Assembly: GCF_014652435.1 (NCBI RefSeq)
Contig: NZ_BMYU01000002.1
Coordinates: forward strand, 434,001 to 498,000
DNA length: 64,000 nucleotides
DNA from: Cognatundibacterium squillarum
Lineage (GTDB): Bacteria > Pseudomonadota > Gammaproteobacteria > Burkholderiales > Burkholderiaceae_D
Direction: 5' to 3'
In this document: one piece after another, positions 17,322 through 24,834 of the stretch
How the letters are laid out: every line of letters begins with the position of its first letter
Numbering within the stretch: the first letter of the stretch is position 1
Notes under the pieces: model-generated
Databases searched by the model: none
What the model saw: only the letters and a program-made list of their open reading frames with translations
What the model was told of the DNA's origin: nothing
Made by a program: the position numbers and the translations under genes

Positions 17322-17936
17322 ATGAATTTAGATGAAAGTTATATCGATTCTCTACGTGAGAAAGCTGAGCAAGCCTTAACTGTAGGAGATATTCTGAAGG
17401 TGATTTTAATCTTTCAGGAAATGGAGCAAGCGGGAGTTTGGCAAATAACTGCACGTATTGCAGAACTGTATGAAACCGGATACAAGCACCACAAATGTGA
17501 ATTCAAGAGAGACTTAGAAGAGGCAGCTAAATGGTATCGTAAATCGATTTTTGAAAGTGATGATCCTATTGCGCACCTTGGTCTCGGACGGATGTACTTT
17601 GAAGGAAGTGTGACGGTTAAAAGGGATGTGTCTCAAGCCCAGATTCATTTAAATAAAGCTTATATCAATGATGTTCCTCAGGCTGGTATTTACTTAGGAA
17701 TAATGAGTATGTTTGGTGTTGGTAGTGAAAAAAATCTAGAAGAGGCTGAGCAGTTTTTTTTAACGGCTGCAACCGGAGGGTTTCCGCTTGCCTATCGGTA
17801 TTTGGCGAGCATTGCTATCTCTTCAGGAAAAGTTTTTCGCGCAATAAAAATGCTAATCAAAGAATTTTTTTTAACGATGCGTTTAAAAATTCAGGATAGA
17901 AATCACCCGAATTTGTGGGGAGTCGGTAAAGGTTAG
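17322..17936 (+). CDS. Sel1-like repeat protein
   Basis: This protein of 204 residues has no signal peptide and carries Sel1/TPR-like helical repeats: 'KRDLEEAAKWYRKSIFESDDPIAHLGLGRMYFEGSVTVKRDVSQAQIHLNKA' and 'AGIYLGIMSMFGVGSEKNLEEAEQFFLTAATGGFPLAYRYLASIA'. Such repeats mediate protein contacts. The gene is clearly more AT-rich than its surroundings and lies between two same-orientation copies of a 142-bp repeat (17054-17195 and 18151-18292), which suggests acquisition or movement as a cassette. The final 25 residues depart from the repeat pattern and may be read into foreign sequence. The function is unknown. Confidence 0.75.
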   Translation: MNLDESYIDSLREKAEQALTVGDILKVILIFQEMEQAGVWQITARIAELYETGYKHHKCEFKRDLEEAAKWYRKSIFESDDPIAHLGLGRMYFEGSVTVKRDVSQAQIHLNKAYINDVPQAGIYLGIMSMFGVGSEKNLEEAEQFFLTAATGGFPLAYRYLASIAISSGKVFRAIKMLIKEFFLTMRLKIQDRNHPNLWGVGKG

Positions 17937-18150
17937 AGTCATGCTGTTTTGGAATTTCGACGAACACAAGATAACGCGGTAAAGCGTAACGCAGCCAAGT
18001 AGGACAGGCACCGCTCTTGTGCCCACGCGGAAGATGAGCCAAAGTCCGTGAGGCGTATCCCCTACCTCGTAGAGCGCATTGCAATGCGCCGATTGAGTGT
18101 GATACCGGGTTGCGGCTAAAAAACGTAAAACAGCGGTTGGTTCTGACATC

Positions 18151-18292
18151 TGTGCAAATATCGTCATTTCTGTTTTCCGGACAACCGGATTTTCTGCCGA
18201 CGAGCGCCGGGGCGCTGTGCTGAACACCGCATTTTGATGTTAAAATGTTAAAATAACAGGGTTCGACGCATTTTAATGCGCCCTACGTGCTA
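18151..18292 (-). repeat. Dispersed intergenic repeat, copy D, with extended 142-bp duplication
   Basis: Positions 18151-18235 are the 83-85 bp element. The rest matches the tail of copy C closely. The adjoining DNA (17937-18150 and 18293-18487) contains no gene I can support; it has a GCGCATTGCAATGCGC palindrome near 18075 and otherwise resembles degenerate intergenic repeat sequence. Confidence 0.85.
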
Positions 18293-18487
18293 CGGTTCAT
18301 TTGTGCAAGCTGAGAAGGCAATACTGGATTACAGTCTGTGCCACAACAGCCAGCTCAGACCGCATCACCATAATGGTGGTTTGGCATCCAACGAAGCCGA
18401 GCACAGTTGTTGGCTTGGCTATAACGATGTGACCAAAATTAGTTGACCACTACAGTTAGCTATAGACATCTAAAATAAAGGTAAGTA

Positions 18488-18967
18488 ATGAAAACTAGAA
18501 TCGTTGGTATATTCACACTTTGCTTCTCAATATGTGCATGCGTCTCAAACAACAACAGCTCGACCATCATCCAAAGTCAAACCACAAGTAATACTGACAC
18601 ACCAACGTATTCTCAATCAGTAAAATGTGCATCGATGGCAAACGCTATCCATTCTCATCAGCTTATGATTGGCGGGCAAGATCTTATCAAACTAGAAAAA
18701 TTGGCGTTTGACAAGGCAAAAACTCTAGCTGAAAACCAACAGAAATCCTTCGATGAGGTTAATAGCGACTTCTCTGCGGAAATAAATAAAATAGATATGC
18801 AGGTAGAGAAAAAATACGGTTCAGCTGTAACGAAAGTCGTTGTCAAAAGTGACAATCCAAATGCCAAGGTTCCTAATTTTGGGAACAATCTCAACTACCT
18901 TGATGTAGTAATTGAGTTTCAATACAAAACGCCCTGCATCAAGTTTTTCGGCAATAGTTCTAAGTAA
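18488..18967 (+). CDS. Small putative lipoprotein of unknown function
   Basis: This is a 159-residue product I do not recognise. It starts 'MKTRIVGIFTLCFSICACVS', a signal peptide with a plausible lipobox at SICAC. Ser/Thr/Asn-rich sequence follows, then an amphipathic helical stretch ('GQDLIKLEKLAFDKAKTLAENQ'). The gene is AT-rich compared with its neighbours and stands alone in the 17-19.5 kb patch of small accessory genes and repeats. AAAGG lies upstream of the ATG. Confidence 0.7.
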   Translation: MKTRIVGIFTLCFSICACVSNNNSSTIIQSQTTSNTDTPTYSQSVKCASMANAIHSHQLMIGGQDLIKLEKLAFDKAKTLAENQQKSFDEVNSDFSAEINKIDMQVEKKYGSAVTKVVVKSDNPNAKVPNFGNNLNYLDVVIEFQYKTPCIKFFGNSSK

Positions 18968-19115
18968 AGAACTGTTGAGTGCAATGGCGCACTAAAGATG
19001 GGTAATCATCCCCTTTTTAGTTATTTGCATCATTTCAAACAAATGGAATTTCCAGTGTTTGATTTCCATTGATTGATGCGGAGTATGAGAAGGATGCGTG
19101 AGGAGAAAGAGTCGC

Positions 19116-19514
19116 TTACAAACGTTTAAAATCTGAAACAGTAATTAAATATTCGTCACATTGGCCTTTTGTTTTATCAATAAATACCGATTCAGGAAAT
19201 CCATATTGCGAATGAAACGCTGGCACACTCTTTAATTCAATTGCGCTTTTTGTAAAAACTTGAGGTTTGGTCAATACAATGTTTGATACTTCATCAAACA
19301 GGTTTTCCATTTTAAATGCTGTCTTATCAACATCCATATACTGCTTCCATTCAGGAACATAGACAGAGACTACGACACTATTAATCACCTCAACAGTCCT
19401 TGATGGAAAAGCGTCGCCAGACTTTGAACAGTCTGGATGTGCAAATATCGTCATTTCTGTTTTCCGGACAACCAGACTTTCTGCCGACGACAGCCGGATT
19501 GCTGTGCTGAACAC
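19116..19514 (-). pseudogene. Unknown protein whose 5' end is formed by a repeat element
   Basis: The frame encodes 132 residues. The first 26 or so ('MFSTAIRLSSAESLVVRKTE...') are simply the translation of dispersed repeat copy E; the same words appear when copies D and H are translated. The remaining part ('VEVINSVVVSVYVPEWKQYMDVDKTAF...') looks like genuine coding sequence, AT-rich, with no known family. The likely reading is a gene that lost its 5' end when the repeat arrived, although translation from the repeat-borne ATG remains possible. Confidence 0.5.
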
Positions 19515-19520
19515 AGCATT
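19438..19520 (-). repeat. Dispersed 83-85 bp intergenic repeat, copy E
   Basis: It is a minus-oriented copy with the core CCAGACTTTCTGCCGACGAC. It overlaps the 5' end of the reading frame at 19116-19514 and lies about 125 bp upstream of the response regulator start. Confidence 0.85.
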
Positions 19521-19645
19521 CAGCCTGTTTTTTGCCCGAAATGACCGCCGCCGGTCGCCTGTGAAGAAACACTCACAGCCGGATGGCTGGCTTTTTTACG
19601 GCACTCCGTTTAGGCTTGGCAGATTGCTATATTTGCCAAGCCATC

Positions 19646-20338
19646 ATGATCAAGATCGCCCTGATAGAAGACGACGAACCGACCAGTAACCAGTTGCGCC
19701 AGTGGATTAATGCTGCCAAACCGGAAGCGCGGGTGGATCAGTGGTTTAACCGCGACGATGCCGAAGCTGCCTTGCTGCGCGAACACTACGATCTGGTGAT
19801 TCTGGATATTGAGCTCGGGCGCGAACGGCATGCCGGTGTCGCCATCATCAATGCGATCAATAAGCACAGCGCGACGCCGGTGCTGGTGGTATCTGCGATG
19901 CCTGCCACCATCTACCGCAGCATCATGAAAGCGCTGGATGCCTGGGATTATCTGCAAAAAGCCACTTTCAGCGAAGATGATTTCATCGAGACACTGCTGG
20001 AAATTTTGCGTGCCGTGCGTGAAAAAAAATCACAGCAAAAAGCAGCACCGGAACCGGTCAGCATCAGCCTTGATCCTTTACGCCAGCGTAATCCGATCTG
20101 GCGCGGCCAGCGCGTGAATCTGCCGCTGACAGCGCAGCGTATTCTTGCGGTGTTGCTGGAACATCAGGGACAGGTCGTCACTTATGACGATTTATACGAA
20201 GTGGTGAAAAGCGGACGCAACCGCGAAAATATCCGTAAGCATGTGTCCACTATCCGCGACGCCTTCCGCGAAATTGATGCGAACTTTAATCTGATTGAAA
20301 ACGTGCCATTGCGCGGCTTCCGCTGGGTGAGCGAATGA
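19646..20338 (+). CDS. OmpR-like response regulator
   Basis: This regulator of 230 residues has an N-terminal receiver ('KIALIEDDEP' with the acidic pair, phosphoacceptor Asp in 'DLVILDIELGRE', Lys in 'DYLQKATFSEDD') and a C-terminal winged-helix DNA-binding domain ending 'NVPLRGFRWVSE'. The HTH part has 'LTAQRILAVLLEHQGQVVTYDDLYEVV' and 'NIRKHVSTIRDAF'. ATG 19646 gives the canonical N-terminus; an earlier ATG at 19583 would add 21 unrelated residues. Its TGA overlaps the ATG of the kinase gene (ATGA), so they form a two-component operon. The inducing signal is unknown. Confidence 0.9.
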   Translation: MIKIALIEDDEPTSNQLRQWINAAKPEARVDQWFNRDDAEAALLREHYDLVILDIELGRERHAGVAIINAINKHSATPVLVVSAMPATIYRSIMKALDAWDYLQKATFSEDDFIETLLEILRAVREKKSQQKAAPEPVSISLDPLRQRNPIWRGQRVNLPLTAQRILAVLLEHQGQVVTYDDLYEVVKSGRNRENIRKHVSTIRDAFREIDANFNLIENVPLRGFRWVSE

Positions 20339-22416
20339 AGCGCCTGTGGCTGGCAGCTTACCGGCTGCGTATTGTCTTTCGCGGTATTTTTTTACTGCTG
20401 GCGATTGCCACGGTAGCGCTGGCTTTATCGCTGCTGCAACAGGAAAAACAACTTGCGCTGGATGCTTACCAGACGCATTTTGATAAAACCCAGCAACAGT
20501 TATCCGCGCTACTGCGCCATCCCAGCGGGCAACTGGCTTTGCTGAATCCCGGCATGCTGAACGAAGCCAGCACCGGCCTGCATCCGGTGATTTTGCCATT
20601 CGCTGCTTTGGATTTTGATGATCAGAGCAAGGTGCAGCAAGCGATTGCGATGTCCGGGTGTCTGCAGCAATACGGCGAAAACGGTGATTTATGCGCCGGC
20701 ATCGGTAACAGCCCGTGGGGCGGTGCCTTCCTGTATCTGGCAGGGCATTTCAATGCGCCTGCACTGACCGAACATGAACGCGGCGAACGCGATCTGAGTA
20801 AAGCAGACCGGCTGGAATTGACCCTGAATGTGGATGATCAGGACTTTCACTGGATCGCCCCGTTCGAAGCGGACGCCAGTAAAAACAATGCCGCACCCGT
20901 ATTACGCGGACGCTTCACTGGTTTTCTGGTCAGCGATCTGGAAGCAGGTAAAAGTAAGCCGTACAAAGACTTTCGTGCATTGGTCTGGCAACAGGGACGT
21001 TGTAATCAGCCACCGGCCAATGGCGATGAAAGCCAGTGCCAGCGCACTGCTTTCTTTTCTGTGCGCATCGCAATTCCACAATGGCAGGCGGCCATTTACA
21101 CCAACCGCAATCCGGCATGGCCGCCGACTGATCTGAATCGTCTGCGTATTCATGCGCAAATCAAAGCGGCCAACAGTGAGCAGGTATTGCTGGACAGCGA
21201 CCATGAAAACCGCAGCGGAATTTTTTCTCTGCGCGATTTACAGCAGCATTTGCTGGCCGGTGAAAAAATTGAAATCCGCAGGCTGGATCAGCAAAAATCG
21301 TATCTGCAATTGCAGGGAGACAGCGCACAGGCGCTGGATCAGAAGGCTTTATTAATTCGTTTAATAAACTGGCTGCCAGTGGAAAAACGTATCTGGCGGC
21401 TGGAGCGCAAAGAAGTGCTGAACACCGCGGCGTTTCCGGTGGAATTCAGCCTGACCGGCGATCAGCGCAGTGCCCTGCAGAATCTGACCATCGTGGCAGC
21501 GCGTATCAGCTGGTATGTAGCTGCGATGCTGCTGGCTTTGTTGCTGGCATGGGGTTTACTGGAAGTGAATATCATGCGCCGCATCACTTTACTGTCAAAA
21601 CGCGCCAAAGCCTTATCCAGCCACGTCAAAGCCAGTCAGGGTATCGATCAGTTTAATCTGAATGACTTACGCAGCGCTGATGAACTGGGCGTACTGGCCA
21701 GCTGTCTGCAGGATTTGCTGCGCCGCGTGCGCGAAGATCTGGAACGGGAACAAATCCGCGCTGCTCAGGAAAAAGATATGTGGCATGCGGTCGGGCACGA
21801 AATCATGTCACCGCTGCAGTCTTTGCTAGCATTACATCAGCGCGAGGATGATCCAAGCCTGCGTTATCTGCAGCGTATGCAACAGGCGCTGACTATCCTG
21901 TACGGCAACGCTTCCCCTTCTGAAGCATTTCAGGCCAGTGTGCTGGATATTGCGCCGCTGGTGTTGCAGCAGTTCGTGAGCACTCTGATCGAATATGCGC
22001 CGGACGCAGGAATAGCGGATCTGATCTGGACTGAACCGCGCCCTGCCGCGGAACAAAACATCTGGATTAAGGCCGATGCACATTCGCTGGAAGATGTGTT
22101 CAGTCACATCCTGAACAATGCGCTGCGTTACCGCCTGCCGGATACCGCCATTGAAATCGGATTACAGGCGGATGAACGCTATGCAGTGATCCGTATTCAA
22201 AACCGTGGCCCGCGAATTCCTGAAGAAATGATCGATAAAATTTTTGAATACGGTGTTTCGGATCAGGCTGAAGCCGGCGCAATGGGCCAGCGCGGTCAGG
22301 GCCTGTTCGTTGCGAAAACCTATATGGCGAAAATGGGCGGCACGATCAGCGTCAGCAATCTGGATGACGGGGTGTGTTTTGTTCTGACTTTGCCACGGGC
22401 GGCAGCACCATTGTAA
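20335..22416 (+). CDS. Membrane sensor histidine kinase
   Basis: This kinase of 693 residues has TM1 at about 13-34, a large periplasmic sensor of roughly 350 residues with no family I recognise, TM2 at about 390-410 ('VAAMLLALLLAWGLLEVNI'), then a HAMP-like linker and transmitter. The H-box is 'AVGHEIMSPLQSLLALHQ', the N-box 'HILNNALRYRLPD' and the G-box 'GQRGQGLFVAKTYMAKMGG'. All catalytic motifs are present. It is translated from an ATG overlapping the stop of the response regulator and is the last gene of the pair. The sensor may read a cell-envelope signal. Confidence 0.9.
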   Translation: MKRLWLAAYRLRIVFRGIFLLLAIATVALALSLLQQEKQLALDAYQTHFDKTQQQLSALLRHPSGQLALLNPGMLNEASTGLHPVILPFAALDFDDQSKVQQAIAMSGCLQQYGENGDLCAGIGNSPWGGAFLYLAGHFNAPALTEHERGERDLSKADRLELTLNVDDQDFHWIAPFEADASKNNAAPVLRGRFTGFLVSDLEAGKSKPYKDFRALVWQQGRCNQPPANGDESQCQRTAFFSVRIAIPQWQAAIYTNRNPAWPPTDLNRLRIHAQIKAANSEQVLLDSDHENRSGIFSLRDLQQHLLAGEKIEIRRLDQQKSYLQLQGDSAQALDQKALLIRLINWLPVEKRIWRLERKEVLNTAAFPVEFSLTGDQRSALQNLTIVAARISWYVAAMLLALLLAWGLLEVNIMRRITLLSKRAKALSSHVKASQGIDQFNLNDLRSADELGVLASCLQDLLRRVREDLEREQIRAAQEKDMWHAVGHEIMSPLQSLLALHQREDDPSLRYLQRMQQALTILYGNASPSEAFQASVLDIAPLVLQQFVSTLIEYAPDAGIADLIWTEPRPAAEQNIWIKADAHSLEDVFSHILNNALRYRLPDTAIEIGLQADERYAVIRIQNRGPRIPEEMIDKIFEYGVSDQAEAGAMGQRGQGLFVAKTYMAKMGGTISVSNLDDGVCFVLTLPRAAAPL

Positions 22417-22426
22417 GCGTCACTGA

Positions 22427-22789
22427 AGAAGTATTTTTCTGCCCGTGTCAGTCGCAATGCGTAGTCAATATCTGAATAAAATACTCTGCGGACTTGCACC
22501 GGAAGCACAACTGCCGGCAGTAATGCCGATGACTATCATTGAACGATTTGTATCCGGATGAGAACTTCAGGCTATTTTATACAACTGAAGCACGATTCGG
22601 GATTCGTCTGTTGACGCATTGCGTGGCTATTTTATACTGCGCAACGCCAGTCTGTACAAAGACACTGCGCACTGGCATTTGCAAGTCGAATCTGAAGCTT
22701 ACGATGTGCAGTTGAAGGATTTTCCCTTCAATATGACGTTGATCCGACTTCCCCGGATGCAAACTGACTTAACAGTGGATTGGAAATGA
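22427..22789 (+). pseudogene. Decayed C-terminus of an eCIS tape-measure protein (Afp14-like)
   Basis: One frame reads 'LNKILCGLAPEAQLPAVM...', TGA at 22559, 'ELQAILYN', TGA at 22586, 'STIRDSSVDALRGYFILRNA', then 'HWHLQVESEAYDVQL' and 'LIRLPRMQTDLTVDWK', stop. This follows the C-terminal pattern of contractile-injection-system tape-measure proteins: an LCG segment, 'W..I..SSV.ALR..F..R', and 'W.L.VE..AYD..L...PF....I..P.M...L.V.W'. Two in-frame stops and no upstream part mean it cannot make the protein. The second stop stands where the family usually has Trp. Its own stop still overlaps the ATG of the ATPase gene (ATGA), as expected for an old operon junction. Confidence 0.75.
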
Positions 22790-24138
22790 CAAATACTGCT
22801 GCGGCCAACGCCGCCACACTTGAACGCGAACTGACCTGGTGCGCAGAAATGATAGACACCGCCATCAGCCTGTATTTCGGTCAGGAATGCGTCCATCGCG
22901 ACATATCCGAACTATTGCCTCCGCCTGTTGATGATGATCCCTCTCCATACGCGAAGCTTGTGCGCCAGCACTGCATGAGCACCAGTGAAAGACTGATCCT
23001 GATTCTGGCACTGGCACCGGTCCTCCGACCACAGTTACTGGCCCCCTTTCTGCTAAAAAATACCGCGATGGATCGCGGGTTTACAGAGTTTGGCGGAGTG
23101 CCGGACAATTCCGGAACCGGCTTTCTGCCAAGCGTAGAAACTGCTGTCTTTATTCTGGCAGGCGAAAGTCTGACGCGCCGGTTCGCATTAGCGGCATTGT
23201 TCGAAACCACACATTTTTTTTACAGCACCGGGATACTCGATTTTGCTACAGCCGGAAATATCACCGCTACCGGATTCTCTGTATTTTCTGCGCCCTTAAA
23301 AATCCGCCCCGAAAAATTAGCCTTTATTCTGACCGGTGAAGAGAGTGATCCGCCCTTATCTACGCGGTTCCCTGCACAGCGACTGGAAACAGCACTGTCG
23401 TGGGATGATCTCGTCCTTTGCGATTCCACCATGCAGGCTGCACAAGAAATTCTCACTTGGACAGTAAACGCAGAAAAGCTGATGCACGACTGGCATCTGA
23501 ATAAATTTATTCAACCTGGCTATCGGAGCTTGTTCTATGGGCCACCCGGTGCAGGTAAGAAGTTGACAGCCAGTCTGCTAGGAAAGAGCGCAGGCCTCAG
23601 AGTTTACAAAATTTCTGTTGCCCTCGTCATCTCTGCATCCCCTGAAGATGCGGAAGCACATCTGGAAAACCTGTTTGAGCTGGCTGCGGTCAATCGATGG
23701 ATACTCTATCTGGATGAGGCAGACCTGTTAAGCAATGGGGGTTGCCCGGATTACCAAAGTAATATTCCACAGACTATAGCGTGTCTTTGGCAGCACATAA
23801 ACAGTTATCCGGGTGTTGTACTTCTGGCTGCAAATCAAAAAAATCCGTTCAGCAGCGCATTGATGCACCGTTTACATTCCGCAATTCATTTCCCTGCTCC
23901 GGATGCAGGTGAACGTCTGCGGCTTTGGCGTAAAGCTTTCGATAACCCGGTAAAACAGGATACAAGTATCGATCTGGAAAAAATTGCAGATCAATACGAA
24001 ATCACTGGTGGCTCTGTCATCAATGTCTTACGCAGTGCCTGTCTGATTGCTTTACAACGCGGCTCAGACATCATTACACAAGACGATTTGCTGACAGGAA
24101 TACGCCGCGAAATGCAAAAAACTGATCATCTCGCCTGA
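22786..24138 (+). CDS. AAA+ ATPase of an extracellular contractile injection system (Afp15-like), probably inactive
   Basis: This protein of 450 residues has an N-terminal helical domain with the Afp15-type words 'LALAPVLRPQLLAPF', 'RGFTEFGG' and 'GFLPSVETAVFILAG', then one AAA+ domain. Walker A at 252-259 reads GPPGAGKK: the Ser/Thr that binds Mg is Lys259 (codon 23560-23562). Walker B 'ILYLDEAD' is intact. In eCIS clusters this ATPase is thought to help tail assembly or termination. Here all other structural genes are missing and a decayed tape-measure end lies directly upstream. The frame is intact, so it may still be expressed, but catalysis is doubtful. Confidence 0.82.
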   Translation: MTNTAAANAATLERELTWCAEMIDTAISLYFGQECVHRDISELLPPPVDDDPSPYAKLVRQHCMSTSERLILILALAPVLRPQLLAPFLLKNTAMDRGFTEFGGVPDNSGTGFLPSVETAVFILAGESLTRRFALAALFETTHFFYSTGILDFATAGNITATGFSVFSAPLKIRPEKLAFILTGEESDPPLSTRFPAQRLETALSWDDLVLCDSTMQAAQEILTWTVNAEKLMHDWHLNKFIQPGYRSLFYGPPGAGKKLTASLLGKSAGLRVYKISVALVISASPEDAEAHLENLFELAAVNRWILYLDEADLLSNGGCPDYQSNIPQTIACLWQHINSYPGVVLLAANQKNPFSSALMHRLHSAIHFPAPDAGERLRLWRKAFDNPVKQDTSIDLEKIADQYEITGGSVINVLRSACLIALQRGSDIITQDDLLTGIRREMQKTDHLA

Positions 24139-24206
24139 GAACTTAAACTTCATTCAGAGTGACCGCGCCAAGGCTCAGCAGCGATCACTCTGTTGTCCGG
24201 GCAATT

Positions 24207-24668
24207 TCACAGCGGCTTAATTACCACGTTAGCCTTCAGCGAATTCGCGATGTAGCAATGATCATGCGAGAGTTCATGTAAGGCATTAATCGCTGCCTGA
24301 TCCGGCTGGCTATCGCCGGAAAAAGTCACTTTCGGCTGCAACACTATATTCGCCAGATACAGGCGGTTACGCTCGTTTTTTTCCATCGTGCCGACCGGAT
24401 GATCTTCATAATGATCAACGATGTAGCCTTTTTTGCAGGCGAATGCGAGAAAGAACAGCATATGGCAACTGGCCAGCGCCGCAACAACGGCCTCTTCAGG
24501 ATCAACGTTTTCAGCGACTGACATCGGCAAAGGAACGGAGGACGGTGCGGACGATGCAGGAACCCGTAAACCGCCGTCAAACTGCCACTCATGGGCGCGG
24601 CTGTACTGATTGTCACTGAAAACCTGCTCACCACGCTGCCAAACGATACTTGCCAGATGCTGACTCAT
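24207..24668 (-). CDS. OsmC-family peroxiredoxin
   Basis: This protein of 153 residues is from the OsmC/Ohr family. It contains 'NVDPEEAVVAALASCHMLFFLAFACKKGY', with the first redox Cys in 'ALASCHM', and the second Cys in 'HELSHDHCYIANSLKANV'. These two Cys residues are the active pair that reduces organic hydroperoxides. The N-terminal 'AHEWQFDGGLRVPASSAPS' matches the YhfA-like/OsmC subgroup. GGAGAAAAAG precedes the ATG. It is a single gene downstream of leuA on the same strand, separated from it by a terminator. Confidence 0.9.
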   Translation of the reverse strand: MSQHLASIVWQRGEQVFSDNQYSRAHEWQFDGGLRVPASSAPSSVPLPMSVAENVDPEEAVVAALASCHMLFFLAFACKKGYIVDHYEDHPVGTMEKNERNRLYLANIVLQPKVTFSGDSQPDQAAINALHELSHDHCYIANSLKANVVIKPL

Positions 24669-24786
24669 CTTTTTCTCCTGTATGAATGAACGATGAAGCT
24701 GAAAACTGAAGCCGGATGCGGAATTTACCGCGCATCCTGTAGTGTAAGTGTTTTCCGGGCATCAGGTTTGTTGTCTCGCAAAATGA

Positions 24787-24810
24787 AAAAGGCAGCGTCT
24801 GCTGCCTTTT
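24787..24810. terminator. Rho-independent terminator of leuA
   Basis: AAAAGGCAGC and GCTGCCTTTT form a ten-base-pair stem with a four-base loop, 25 bp past the leuA stop on the minus strand and followed there by TTTTTCATTTT. Confidence 0.9.
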
Positions 24811-24834
24811 CAAGTAAGCCGGAATAGCCGCTAT

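Noticed and set aside
17883-18227. A 114-codon minus-strand frame spanning repeat copy D
   Set aside because: Its N-terminus is the translated repeat element and the remainder is intergenic repeat sequence, with no conserved-looking residues.
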